From Lepidonotus clava (taxonomy: Eukaryota; Annelida; Polychaeta; Phyllodocida; Polynoidae), in assembly GCA_936440205.1 (NCBI GenBank), contig OW387148.1, positions 39,963,003-40,027,002 on the forward strand: DNA of 64,000 nt, given 5' to 3'. Position numbers and translations under genes: made by a program. The notes under the pieces are model-generated. The model was not told the origin of the DNA and did no database searches. It saw only the letters and a list, made by a program, of their open reading frames with translations. Position 1 is the first letter of the stretch; each line of letters begins with the position of its first letter. Shown here one piece after another: positions 1 to 10,645 of this stretch.

Positions 1-299
1 AAGCGCACACGTGACTTTTTCCCCCTCTACGTGACTATATCAAAGTCTCCAACTAAGAGGTACAAAACAACATTATCTTGCAAGTTGTTTGGGTAATTCC
101 TAATGTTATTTCCCAATTCAAGATACATTAACGATACCCCTTTATTTCCCATTTATTTGGCCGATAATGAAAAACTGTAATACGACACTATGTCAAAACA
201 ATTGACCAAATGAATAAAGATAAAAAAAACTGCCTGTTCAGCAATTTTTTTGTCTGTGCACAACACCTAGCTTTTGGACGCCCAGCTGTTAGCATGCTA

Positions 300-655
300 A
301 GCGATGGAGACATTTCAGGGTATTACACCGAGTTGAACCTGGCCTGAATTACCCCCTTTTACACGCCCAACGACCACAACAACACCTCGCCCACCTATAC
401 ACCTTTTCACGCATCTGCGCAGTGGACCATCCCAAAAACACATTGATTGGTGGTTATTAGGGTTTAACGCAGTGGTGTACGCAGGGGAGGGGTGAGGGGT
501 TCTGATGTGTCTGAACCCCTCAGATTTCTCCAAATTTATTACAATGAAACTAAAAATGGAAGGAATTTCTTCAAAATCACCAGCTGGAACCCCCTCAGTT
601 TTGCATGGAACCTCCTCAGGTTTTAGGGGTGGGCACGCGTAACCCATCCACCTGT
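300..655. repeat. G/C-rich bounded dispersed repeat fragment
   Basis: About positions 475-650 carry a gtacgcaggggagggg start and later runs of ccccctcag and ggttttaggggtggg. The same style of G-rich start and C-rich end recurs near 2,200, 37,180, 40,130, 56,390, 58,200 and 61,090. No coding potential is supported; the open frame on the minus strand is proline- and glycine-rich and matches nothing I recognise. Positions 1-300 are AT-rich and hold nothing I can name. Confidence 0.4.
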
Positions 656-656
656 A

Positions 657-970
657 ACGCTATAACAACATCTGAGGTCATATCAAGTTTTGACAATTCT
701 GTCTTTTCGATGATTGTATCTCTGAAATGATCGTATCTATGAGGACGTAGAGACCGTATCCCAACACTTTACCGAGGCAGGTGTTCTGTAATGTGCATGG
801 TCCCATAGACAGGGCCATACACACAACAGCCAGTTGTCTTTTGGGACCTTTGTTAACCCTGTCGTTGTTACGGGGGGACATGCAGAGGGGAGGAGTAGCC
901 AGCCCAGACTGAGGATCGAACCCAGGCCTTCTGCGCAGCAGACAGTTGCGCAAACCACTTCACCCCCCTG
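657..970 (-). mobile_element. tRNA-derived SINE, family A, near full length
   Basis: Read on the minus strand the element begins near 970 with a tRNA-like head: an A-box-like agtggtttgcg and a good B box, gggttcgatcc, at about 913-924. A body of about 200 bases follows and ends near 690 in a stretch with atagatacgatcat. RNA polymerase III promoter boxes plus a non-tRNA body are the signature of a SINE. A second copy of the body lies at about 59,415-59,635 on the plus strand and shares the segments around gacagggttatcaaaggt and gggaccaggcacatta. The short open frames inside are by-products. Confidence 0.65.
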
Positions 971-1424
971 CACGCTCAAAACACATTGATCTTATCTTTC
1001 AGACTAGGAAAAAACTTGTGAAAAGCAAACAGGGGAATATCTTCAAGTGGGTAGGGGAAAGTTATAATTAGGCAAATGTTTGTTTGGCTTTATTCAATTA
1101 TATTATTTATGTGAAATTCATGCTTGGTCCATTGGAATCCAAAACTGATCATGTGGCCACATATGCACAGGGTCTATTTCCTCCCAACCAGACATCGAAT
1201 CCCAAAAGGGATAAAAATGATTCAATAAAAGATTTAGCATGGAATATGCCTGTGGCGTGGGCGTGGACTGGGGTGAATTGTCGGTGAATTGTCCACCAAA
1301 TCCACATTTAGTGCCCCATACACTTGTATCATTCATGTTATTTTTACCTTATCTGGTAAAGAAAGGGTGGCATATGGTGGGTGGATTTGGAGGCAGTTTA
1401 AACCCCCTCCACACCCCATCCTAG
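971..1424. other. no gene seen
   Basis: Low-complexity-free single-copy-looking sequence. Short open frames exist on both strands but none has a recognisable domain or any sign of exon structure. Confidence 0.4.
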
Positions 1425-1622
1425 GGCTCTGGTTTGGAGGGTCCCGATGTCGCATGTCAAATTCTAAAAACGCCAATGTCGCATGTCTTTGTTGCCTATT
1501 TATCCCAATGTCAAATGTCAAATTTAAGAAATACCTATGTTGCATATCACTATGTTTTTTACCCTTCCTGTCATGTTGTTAAGCCCCAATGTCGCTTATT
1601 GAATCTAAGAAATAAATAAACA
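1425..1622 (-). mobile_element. dispersed element of about 30-base subrepeats, copy 1
   Basis: Minus-strand reading gives several degenerate units of the form TTAAATTTGACATGTGACAT, each about 30-35 bases, and an outer end with ggagggtcccga next to cctagggctctgg. The same unit and the same gggaccc-type end occur at 31,640-32,105, 34,884-35,060, 43,925-44,385, 46,955-47,190, 47,380-47,600 and 57,480-57,665. No protein is encoded. See the separate finding on this family. Confidence 0.55.
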
Positions 1623-2195
1623 TCATTGACTAATACTCAGTTCAAAAATATTTTAATGGAAAGTTAAAAAAGTATTCGGAATAATCTCATGGCATCACCT
1701 GACTATCTATCTGAACGTAGGTAATCTTGTAGGGTGATGATAAGAATTCCTTAAACTGTGTACTCAATCATATGTAATGTGTCATATTTGAACTATCTTC
1801 TATTTCATCAATTTTCTATTTTTATTTTTTCTATTACAACATTTGCGTGTCCTGAAATTAGGAATTTATAAGTAAATGCTTGGAAGATCAAGGTCTCTTG
1901 GAAGCCATATGGAAATAATAAAAAATAAAAAATGCCCTTGTCGCCATGTCGATTTTAGCGGTCCGCTCCCATCATCCTACCATACCAGGTAATAGCCCAT
2001 TGGGGGCCCTCTTTAGTTCCGCTTGACTGGTTCTAACTAGCCTGACATTGATTCAGTGGTATTTCTGGGCAGCTGCAGGTTCTCCTGCATACCATACCTC
2101 CCCCTTGTAACCCCCTGTGTTATCCGCCTTAGTGTGAAGTTATTGAATTCGGATTGAGTTCTTATTCGATAGTTTTACATGATAGATGCTATGCC
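1623..2195. other. no gene seen
   Basis: AT-rich sequence without a supported feature. A short tcgccatgtcgattttagcggtc stretch at about 1,940 resembles the start of the 30-base subrepeat family but is too short to call. Confidence 0.35.
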
Positions 2196-2204
2196 TAAAT
2201 CAGG

Positions 2205-2412
2205 GTCTGATCCAGGGGGGGGGGGGGGGGGGGGCAGGGAGTCTGCTTTTGGTCGACAGATTATTTTTTCTTCATTGCCAAGCTCAAAAATTCAAACTTG
2301 ACAAAGAGATACAAATGTACGTGTGTGTTAAAAAAATGTTGCACGTGTGTGTTCGAATGCGCAACATTTTAGTACATAAGCGTATAAACCTTTCCCACAA
2401 ACCTATTTTGTG
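2205..2412. repeat. G-tract bounded dispersed repeat with G homopolymer
   Basis: A homopolymer of about 20 G follows ctgatcca at about 2,215-2,234. It is followed by a body containing aacattttagtacataagc, which is shared with the copies at 56,390-56,545 (catttttagtacttggc) and 61,090-61,265 (actttttgtacttagcc). No coding content. Confidence 0.5.
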
Positions 2413-2782
2413 ACAAAGTACTAGAAATGGGAAGAAATTGGAACCACAACAGTTAATATGATTATCACTGGCATGACCTATCTGCATGACCTATCTGCTG
2501 AGCTTTATTGAAATGTAGGTGAAATAAAGTACTGACTTGTTGTTTACATGTATTTAGTTGACAATTAGTTTTGATTGTGGATGAAATATTGTGTTTCTAT
2601 AAATATTATTATTTTATATTATAACTCTGAAAAAAAGGGCAACCTTAATGATTATTACGGATAAAAGTCTAAAAAATAGGACCAAAACATATCTTTAATC
2701 GCAAAGGATTTAGTTAACTTATATATACAAGTTGGTCAGAAACAAAAACTCTCAGCTAGAAATCCGCAGGATTCTCTCAAAG
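2413..2782. other. AT-rich, no gene seen
   Basis: AT-rich spacer with no tandem structure and no supported open frame. Confidence 0.35.
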
Positions 2783-3034
2783 TTACATATTCGGCCAAGA
2801 TTCAGAAGCTATTCCATTTTCCACTGCTATCGTTTCCTCTCTTTCACCGGGGTAATAGTCAATCATTCCCCCTGTGTGACCAAACGTAGCAGTGATCTCC
2901 TTTATTGCAATCAAACCTGACTTTTTGTGGCCTCGGAAAAGATCAATGTAACGACTTCTTTTCAAGCCTCTCTTACTTATAGAGACGAGGTCCTTCAGGA
3001 TTCCTTGGTGGCGGGAAAAAACGTTACCGCTCAC
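2783..3034 (-). CDS. possible exon or small hypothetical frame beside a CpG-rich block
   Basis: An 83-codon open frame on the minus strand, with a mixed and not obviously low-complexity composition (residues about 28-50 include LFRGHKKSGL and TATFGHTGG). I do not recognise a family. It lies about 150 bases downstream, in its own direction, of the CpG-rich promoter-like block at 3,180-3,660, and a polypyrimidine tract at 3,090-3,145 sits between them. That arrangement is the only reason to list it. No matching splice structure or second exon was identified, so chance is the more likely explanation. Confidence 0.15.
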   Translation of the reverse strand: MSGNVFSRHQGILKDLVSISKRGLKRSRYIDLFRGHKKSGLIAIKEITATFGHTGGMIDYYPGEREETIAVENGIASESWPNM

Positions 3035-3084
3035 TTACAACATTTCCTGTCGCCACAAATCTCTCCTTCTTGAGAACAGTTCAT

Positions 3085-3146
3085 GTCTGAAGGGCCTCCC
3101 CCCTCTCCCCTACCTCTCCCTCCCCCCCTCCCCCTCCCCTCTCACC
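3085..3146. repeat. polypyrimidine tract
   Basis: Sixty bases of almost pure C and T on the plus strand (cctcccccctctcccc and following). Such mirror-rich polypurine/polypyrimidine DNA can adopt triplex structure and often sits beside promoters, but only the composition is seen here. Confidence 0.7.
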
Positions 3147-3179
3147 CTCCAGCGTCTCAAAAAAGCGTCCAGAGACCAC

Positions 3180-3660
3180 TTCAACTCGAGCAGACGACAT
3201 TTAGACACAGGCTCCTAAATGCGCGCCAAACCATTAAAGGTGCACCGTAACGCCGCATTTAGGTTCCGCTCTCAAACAGGCTCCTAAATCCGCGCCAAAC
3301 CCTTAAAGGTGCGTCGCCACGCCGCATTTAGGTTCCGCCCTCAAAGTCCTCTAGGCCACATCAGTCAGACACTATTGATGTTTTCAGCCGTCCCCGCTAG
3401 GAGTCGCTCTCAATTGTAGCGGTGTATTGCGCGTGATTGGCGCGCAACAAAATGGCGCCTCCCGCAACGCGTTCTGCGCAGGCGCCCACTTAGGCGGAAG
3501 TCGATGGTAGATTTTTCAGTGACGTCATTAACGTCAATTTGAGCGCCGTGGTTATGGTTATACAATGTGACGCGGTACGTCGTCGGTAGGTGAGGCAATT
3601 GGGGAGGCTCAGTCGGGGATGGGACATTGAACTGCATTGAAGTGCAGGATAGCGTTCCAT
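3180..3660. promoter_or_regulatory. CpG-rich promoter-like block with CRE, CCAAT and E2F-like motifs
   Basis: This is the most CpG-dense stretch outside the retrotransposon. It contains a perfect TGACGTCA (cAMP-response-element type) at 3,520-3,527. An attggcgcgc stretch near 3,436 combines an inverted CCAAT with an E2F-like core, and aaaatggcgcc near 3,449 is YY1-like. Two tandem 69-base units at 3,207-3,344 each hold gcgccaaa, the reverse of an E2F-like TTTGGCGC. Motif identities come from known consensus sites; promoter activity and direction are inferred. A transcript could run either way, and no confident gene flanks it. Confidence 0.4.
3207..3344. repeat. tandem pair of 69-base units, each with an inverted repeat
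   Basis: Unit 1 spans 3,207-3,275 and unit 2 spans 3,276-3,344. By my count they differ at about seven positions (roughly 90% identity). In each, cctaaat near the start is inverted as atttagg near the end, around a conserved centre with ttaaaggtgc, so each unit can fold into a stem of about 7-10 pairs. Confidence 0.8.
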
Positions 3661-4758
3661 AAAAATCTGGCGATAATTATCACAAGTCAAAGCACGTCCT
3701 TAAAAAATTCACGATACTAGAAAAACGATCGCCAAGGCCTCAGAGCAGTATATGACGATAATTTGAACAAAATTGTGGTTTTGAAAATATTTTTTTTCAC
3801 AAAGATCAATATATCATAATACATGTATACGTATGTGGATAAGGAAGAACGCTATATAGTTTTAGTTTGATTAAAAAGAGAATTGAAAACAAAAAATGAA
3901 AACAAAAAGAACAATATGGCAATAACACCTTTTTTGGTATCGTATCATTTCCTAAAGACGATTATCGTATTTTTATGGAATGGCCCCCCGAATTTCAGTC
4001 TGAGACCTATCGAAAGTCTCTAAAAGAACCAATACTATCCTGAATTTTAACATAAAGGGTGAAAAAACAATCTTTTGTGCTAACATTTCTTCAATTCATA
4101 TTCTAAACATGAACAGTGGCTGCAAATACTGACCTATTAACATTTAAAGCCGCTATTCTACAGGCCCATTTTTATGCTGTCAATTTCATATTCATTTGTT
4201 TGATTTTTTTTCTTAAAATATTGCATGGAATATAGGCCTGAAAATAGGTTTGCGATGCAGAAAGGTGCATCAGACCTACATTCACTATGTTGACTGCCCA
4301 TTCGTTCATCTATGCAAAAAGTATGTCAGTTGTGAAAAGCAATTTTTTCAGGCTCATTCGCAGAATAGAAGGGAGTCTTCCATCATTTACTCAAGCAAAT
4401 ATTCTAGAGTATTTACTATTGTATTTCTTGGTCTGTATTGTGGATTAGATTTGCAGAGGCATTTTCAAGATTGCTTCTAAATTCATGATCCCACTCTAAA
4501 TTCATGATCCTGCTACACAGCTTATTTGATGAGACTTAGCATTCACTGAAAACAAGAACCTCTCAAAACTTGTCATAAAGTGAAAAGAGAATGTCGACGA
4601 TAAAATGGCAATGAAATAACAAGTTTAACACTGTAGACTGACAATTTGGTAATTGAGCGGCAAAACCTTTCAAAATTAGAGAATTAAGCACTTGTTTAAT
4701 CTGAATTAGCAAAACTCATTCCTCTTTTACATACAAGATTCTAAACATTCATGGTTCA
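3661..4758. other. AT-rich, no gene seen
   Basis: About 1.1 kb with no supported coding region, RNA gene or repeat. Two copies of aaattcatgatcc lie close together near 4,480-4,510. Confidence 0.35.
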
Positions 4759-5020
4759 GGGGCTTGTTTCATTATAACCTCCGTAGTTATGGAGGTTTTA
4801 TGTGCCTAATCGAAACAGGGCCCTGTTTCATAAGAAACCTTCATAAGTTTTGCGTTTCATAAGTTACGATCACCTTATAACCTCATCGTAGCTAAATGAG
4901 TTTGGTTTTTGCCTACATTAGTTTAGGTAGATTTACGGGAGTTTTGGATGGATTTATGGGAGTTTTGGGTCAATATACGTGAATATTGGGTTGATTTACG
5001 CAAGTTTTGTTATGAAACGG
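4759..5020. mobile_element. MITE-like elements with GGGCCTGTTTCATAA termini
   Basis: The sequence starts ggggcttgtttcatta and ends tatgaaacgg. An internal junction near 4,812-4,834 reads gaaacagggccctgtttca, the end of one element abutting the start of another, so this is probably a short deleted copy followed directly by a fuller one. Related copies lie at 10,025-10,288 and 50,360-50,624. The interior repeats a short module around aaactcccgtaaatccaccc in several variants. No transposase is encoded. Confidence 0.65.
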
Positions 5021-6165
5021 CTGCGTAAGAGAGTTTTTATTTTAAACATTTTATGATCAGTACTTTTGTCCTTAACCTAACGTTGGTACAAAACACGTAT
5101 TTTGAGGTGATGATTTTAGCAAAGTTACCCTCCAATTAGATATTTCAAACCTTTATGCATACATATGACAAGTTTTTAACATGTTTTAAATAACTTTTAA
5201 GACTATGTGTCTGACACAAATTCAGAACTTACATATATATGTTTAAAATGTCAAACCTAAAATATATTTCATATTGGCAATTAATTTAGACTGGTGTTGC
5301 TTTTCTGTTGTTCATATGTCCTTCTGTATTTATGGTATTTCCTGATCTACTTATGGATGCAGCTAAATAAAATGATTCATTTAAATGGTAAATCGTCAAG
5401 AAAGTTGCAAAAATATTGTGTGTCATTTAAGTGCTTATCATAATATGCTATAATATAATCTAGTGTATATTATATACTACTTGGCATTGGCTTTACAAAA
5501 TTTAGACAATACTTATTATTTATTTACATCAAACCTTAAATAGACATATTAGTTGTCAAACAGTCATGGTTATATACAGGATGATAAAATGTTTCACCCT
5601 GCTGCAAGGCTTCTGGCATACTTCATTTGAATAAAAAAAACCAAAATTAAAGATGTATTCCATAAACTGATTTGATCACCCATTTCCAGTGGAAATAGAG
5701 GTTAACTATAGCCATGTTTTATATCATTTGAACGGTTTTTAAATACTTTTTCAAATGATATGTAGGATACATGGTCTTTCAATAAATTATTATAGAAAAT
5801 TGCCGAATTACAAAATTGCTGGCAGACAGATTCCGCTGGTGGAATACATGCTTCAGGATGATATATGGTAATGTTGCAATCAAGCGGCTGGGGGCCTTCC
5901 ACCACTGCTGGACACAATGCAGTTAACGATGGGGGTAATTGGCTACAGTGGAATAGATGATGTGCTGCATAGGTGGGCAGGGGTCCAGAGCCCAGAAGGG
6001 GTGGTGGCTTTTTGATGGCAGGTAGATGCTTCAAAAGTAGAGCCCCCTAAATGTAATATGACAGTTGTTTGAGATTCTGGTGTGTGAGCTCACTTCACAA
6101 CTTGAGCTGTGACATGACGATTTCACACATAAATAATTAGAGAAATAAATTATGGTTTTTGTTTG
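5021..6165. other. AT-rich spacer with one MITE fragment
   Basis: Mostly AT-rich unique sequence. About 5,730-5,800 resembles the interior of the 44,672-45,142 element (ttcaaatgatatgtaggatacatgg). A 110-codon minus-strand frame at 5,702-6,034 runs through that fragment and a proline-rich stretch; I do not accept it as a gene. Confidence 0.4.
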
Positions 6166-6530
6166 TTTGTTGGGTTAGTTTAATGTCCTGCCAACCCTTT
6201 GGGGTTCTATTACCAGACTGCACAAGGTAAAGCTTTTTCAGCTAGTTTTATGCCACAAGGGCGGTTTCCGAATCTATGATATGATTTAGGAGAAACCCGC
6301 CACCGTGTTCAATAACCTATTCTTTTCCAAGAGTGGCAAGGGGTCTTTAATATACAATGTCCCATAAAAAGCACACCACACACCCAGCCTTTGATGACCC
6401 TGTTGGGGGCACAGGGTTCCCCCTTTTAGTCGCCTCCAACGACAAGCAGGGGATACTGAGGAAACATTCTTCCCAGGGAGCTCCAACAGGAGCCCCCATC
6501 CCGGTCCCCCATGGGTATAACTTATGGAGT
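6166..6530. mobile_element. SINE-like or LINE-tail-like invertebrate repeat
   Basis: The stretch includes agtcgcctccaacgacaagc, caggggatactgaggaaac and ccacaagggcggtttc. From memory these resemble a conserved segment found in dispersed repeats of molluscs and other marine invertebrates; that is recollection, not a search result. There is no coding content despite open frames on both strands. Confidence 0.5.
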
Positions 6531-7690
6531 GTCCAGAGTATCTCATATGTGAGATACTCTGGATTGCAAATTTCTAAACAAATTATATCACTGCTCCATG
6601 TGAATTGTCTATAATATCATCATAATTATCATGCCAATATTGCAGTCCAAGTCATATAGTGTAACACAGTCTTCTCTCAGATGTCAATTAACACACCATT
6701 GTTTTCACTGCAGCAATGTAATGTGTTTTCCTCCTAACAAAAGCTGACAAGCATAAATAGATTTGAACTGCGGAACTCTGGCTTATGATGCTTTCATCTG
6801 AGTACAAAAGGTAACCGCTACAGCCTCGACAGGACAGTAAGCCTTGACAGCCCCACTTTTTAAGAGACGTCACGTCAATGACAGCTCCCCTTTTTCTGCC
6901 TCGCTGTGCTTACAGCCACAGCTCCCGTGGTCTGTTTTTGGCTAGGTACCCAAACCCAAGTAGAGTACCCCCCTCCCCCCAAGCCCCAGGGTCCAGAGTT
7001 CAGATACCAATTGGTTGATCATGGGCTATCATGTTACTGTTTGTTTACATTGCCTATTTATTTGCATATTATTGATGCCCCAAGCACTAATAATGGCAGA
7101 AAATCAAAACCTTTTATACTTACTTTTTTATTTGAGACATCAAGTGATACAGTTCTAGAACTTTACATCAATAACCTTTCAGAAAAGGGCTGTGCATTCT
7201 ATTTGTACAACACTAGGATATTACACTAACTTGTAAGGCACATCTAGACTGGTGTCACTGTCCTGAGCAGAATAGTGACATCACCGAAGAACATGAAATG
7301 CTCATTAATGACAGTTATTTGTGATAATAATCATGTAAAAGTAAGGACGCGAATCAATTTAGTTATGTAGTGAAGAATTAAAAAACCCACATGATGTCTT
7401 TTTTAAGTAAAATCTATATTTGATATGGTATTTTGTTTACAGCTTTTGCAAATGCACCTGAAATAACAAAAAAGGCAAACATAGAGAGGTATTATATATA
7501 AAAAGAACTGCACTGGATGTCAAAGGGTGGCTGTACAACCAAGAGGGGTTTGTCATGGCCCTAGGCAAAGCCCGAAAGATGTACAATTCCCATGGGTCAT
7601 ATGGCTACATAAAATGACCCCGAAGTTCTTTGAAAATTGAAAACAAGACAAAAATGGAGCATATGACATGTTTTTATACACTAGCCTTTA
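6531..7690. other. spacer with a degraded tRNA-like SINE head
   Basis: Mostly unremarkable. On the minus strand at about 6,750-6,835 there is an A-box-like tgtagcggttacc and a B-box-like cagttcaaatc spaced as in a tRNA gene, but the T-stem does not pair. A decayed SINE head is more likely than a tRNA gene. A palindromic gagatactctgga pair lies around 6,530-6,563 (agtatctcatatgtgagatact). Confidence 0.35.
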
Positions 7691-7696
7691 CAAGGG

Positions 7697-7921
7697 GGGG
7701 GGGCAGACAGTGTAGTGGTTAACCCTGTCGCCTCGCATATGTCCGGACTGGGTTCGAGCCTTGAGGGTGCCTGTTACATTGCCTTGCCTTGCCGTCATTT
7801 CCACCTCCATAGATTCAATCATATACAACTGTGTTACAGTCACAAACATGAGTGGTCCTGATATAGCTGAAAAATTGCTGAGCGGACATAAAACTCCAAC
7901 AATCATCATCATCATCATCTG
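7697..7921 (+). mobile_element. tRNA-derived SINE, family B, full-length copy
   Basis: A-box-like agtgtagtggtt at 7,709-7,720 and B box gggttcgagcc at 7,750-7,760 mark a tRNA-derived promoter. The 3' part shares atatagctgaaaaattgctga with the copy at 36,596-36,807, and both end in an (ATC)n run after ctccaacaatc. A shared tail of this kind suggests mobilisation by a partner LINE with a matching 3' end, which is not in the window. Length is about 225 bases. Confidence 0.75.
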
Positions 7922-8029
7922 CCCTTTATACACACTGCTCATTGGCCCTGTGGCCGATAAAATGTACTATCCCCAGTGTTACAGAATACAATATTTGGCC
8001 ATAGTTAAATGTCACCAAAGGATGGCAAG

Positions 8030-8345
8030 CAATATCACCAACAATAGTACAAAGCAAAGATTAATGACTGTATTACGTTTTGTAGTGATGTCGTTGATAG
8101 GGGCGCCCCGTATGAGAGTCATACGTGCAAACCGTTACAACACATCTTTTTGCCCTTTTTGGTGATGTCACCACCTCTTTGTACATGGATGACCTCATGA
8201 AAACGGCACAAAAAGACGTTGCATCATAGCGGTTTGCACGGACTCTCATAGGGGGCGCCCCTATCAACAATGTCACCAAAAAGCTATAGGGGATGGTCTG
8301 AGTTGCATATCTTTGTGAAGCTATAATATTTTTGATATCACTCCT
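8030..8345 (+). mobile_element. foldback element with 45-base inner arms, copy 1
   Basis: Inner arms at 8,085-8,276 read gtgatgtcgttgatagggg on one side and the reverse of cctatcaacaatgtcac on the other, continuing through ggcgccccctatgagagtc-like sequence to gcaaaccg. Similarity to copy 2 (10,355-10,645, opposite strand) extends beyond the arms: caaagattaatgactgta on the left and atctttgtgaagctataata on the right. No coding content. Confidence 0.7.
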
Positions 8346-9230
8346 CATAGGCAATAACTTTCAGAACTGTGTCAATATTGAAAGACACAAACAGAATTTT
8401 AAGGTCCACTGGTCAATTAACTTTGACCTCATAGAAACAGGATATTGAAGAAGATTACTACTTCTGAAAGTTTTCCATGGATATATTTCTTGTTTCAGTT
8501 TCAACAGTTTTCAGTAATGATTATTTTAATGGACAACCAAGTTTGCATATTTCAGTAAGTTGTGGTCAATTTGTTGTAGGCCATGTCACATGTTACACTG
8601 TTTCAAACTCCAATACTGAATCCGATGAAATGAGAGCTCATTCTTATTCTTATGTAATTATGCACTTATTCTTATGTAATTATGCCCTAACTGAACATGA
8701 GAGAACAAAAACACCTTATTTTCTAATCAATTTTGCGGCTAAGTATTTAACCCATAGATAGATAAATTTACCTTCATGACATCTTTTATGGATATATACC
8801 TTGTTATAAATGAATTATCAATCTCACAGACGATAGTCTACCGTAGCTTTTAGGTTCCCAAGGGTAAAATATTCCATAACTTCAATAAGTTTTTGATCGT
8901 CCAATATTTCATCGTGTACTTGATAACCAGACAATCTATTACAGATCTAATCTCCATTATTCTCACACCCTAACTAGTTCACTTTTTAGATCTCCCCAAA
9001 AGGCATCATTCTGTACGATAGAAATAAAGGTTCATCATCAAAGTGAAAACCAGACTAAGCAACCACTGGTCCCCAGCGACCCATTTACTGCTAGACACGG
9101 CAAGTGGAGGCGTGCCGGGAACCAGGGCAGTCACTCCACTCTCCAAGCAGAGGTCAGCTGGCTAGGTGTCTATTCTGACCCCTGTAGTCATAAAGAGCAT
9201 TGTGTTTGGAGCCAGTCCCCTGGAGCTGGG
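8346..9230. other. no gene seen
   Basis: Single-copy-looking sequence. There is a small direct repeat of tattcttatgtaattatgc near 8,645-8,685. Nothing else is supported. Confidence 0.35.
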
Positions 9231-9387
9231 TTTACGGACTCTTGGCATGAGAAGAGGCCATGTAAGGGGGGGGGGGGAGGAGGGGTGTAGGTTGGGGTTG
9301 TGGGGGTTGTAATAGGAGCCAAGTGTGAAAAGGTTGTAATTTAATAGTCACAAGGGTGTCAGTAGGGGGTTCAGGTAGTTATATAGG

Positions 9388-9613
9388 GAGTTTTAGCAAC
9401 CACGACGTATCTCGATACGTTGACGTATCTCAAAAATTTTAAGCCATATGACAGACTTCTGGTGCCAGATTTATGAAAGGTGATCATTTACTTATTGATT
9501 GCACAGCAAAAGAAGCGTACCTCAAAAGACGAATTTTGTTATCAGTTATTACAGCAGAGATAAGAGATACGTTGCATTTGCATTATGGAATGTGTTGGGG
9601 GTTGCTAAAACTC
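9388..9613. mobile_element. MITE-like element with perfect 14-base termini
   Basis: It starts GAGTTTTAGCAACC and ends GGTTGCTAAAACTC, a perfect 14-base inverted pair. Near the ends are gacgtatctcgatacgttg and gagataagagatacgttgc. It is about 226 bases long with no coding content, and is inserted in the G-rich field. Confidence 0.7.
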
Positions 9614-10024
9614 TTTAATAAGCACTGAATGTGTCTGTAAGTGGGTGATGTTAGGGTTTTCTGAGGGATTTAGAAAGTGGTTATAGGGGGTTATGATAGG
9701 CAACATGTGTCTGTAAAGGCTATTTCCACTATACAACTTTTGCTTGTGGATCAATTGAAAGATGCAAGCAAACTGCTGCAAACTTTACGGACTCTAAGCA
9801 TGAGAAGAGGCCATGTAAGGGGGAGGGGTGTAGGTGGGGGTTGTAGGGGGTTGTAATAGGAGCCAAGTGTGAAAAGGTTGTAATTTAATAGGCGCCAAGG
9901 GTGTCTGTGAGGGGTTCAGGTAAGCTGCAAGGGGTTTTGGAGGGTTATGATAGGCAATGAGTGTGCCTGTAAGGGGTGTAGGGAGGGGTTGTGGGGGGTT
10001 GTAATGGGCGCCAAAGGCATCAAT

Positions 10025-10288
10025 GGGGTGTTTCATAATAACCTCGGTAGCTATGGAAATTTGAAGTGTACTACTACGGTTTCATAACCAAACTCTCATA
10101 AATCCACCCAAAACTCGCGTAAATCCACCCAAAACTTGTGTAAATCCACCCAAAACTTGCGTAAATCCATCTAAACTCACATAAGCAAAAACAAAACTCA
10201 CGTAGCTACAATGACAAAAAAGGTGATCGTAACTATATGAAATACAAAACGCATGTAGCCATACGGAGATTTATTATGAAACAGGCCA
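10025..10288. mobile_element. MITE-like GTTTCATAA family, copy 2
   Basis: It starts ggggtgtttcataataacc and ends tattatgaaacaggcc. The interior has three to four near-identical modules of aactcgcgtaaatccaccc. Same family as 4,759-5,020 and 50,360-50,624. Confidence 0.75.
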
Positions 10289-10354
10289 CAGGGCTGTAAG
10301 GGTTTCAGGTTAGCTGCAAGAGGTTGTGTGTGTTTGTGGGGGAGAGAGAGGGGA

Positions 10355-10645
10355 ATAAGCACTGATCAAAAATATTGTAGCTACACAAAGATGTTTAAGC
10401 CTACAGCATTTCGGTGATGTCGTCGATAGTGGCACCTCCTATGAGAATCCGTGTAAACTGCTACAATGTTGTTTTTTTGCCATTTTCGTGACATCATCAG
10501 CATTTGTTTACGTTTTGAAAAAGTGTAAAAGAGACGAACGTTGTTTTGTTTGAAACGGTTTGCGCACTCTAACAGGGGGCGCCACTATTGATGACACTCG
10601 CAATTAAAAGTACTACAGTCATTAATCTTTCCTTTGTACTATCGC
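10355..10645 (-). mobile_element. foldback element, copy 2, inverted relative to copy 1
   Basis: Arms at 10,414-10,597 read gtgatgtcgtcgatagtgg and gccactattgatgacac. The flanks match copy 1 (8,030-8,345) in reverse: tacagtcattaatctttcc on the right and tctttgtgtagctac (reverse) on the left. Same length class, about 290 bases. Confidence 0.7.

Noticed and set aside
6750-6835. A possible tRNA gene on the minus strand
   Set aside because: A- and B-box-like motifs are present, but the T-stem and acceptor arms do not pair. A decayed SINE head is more likely.
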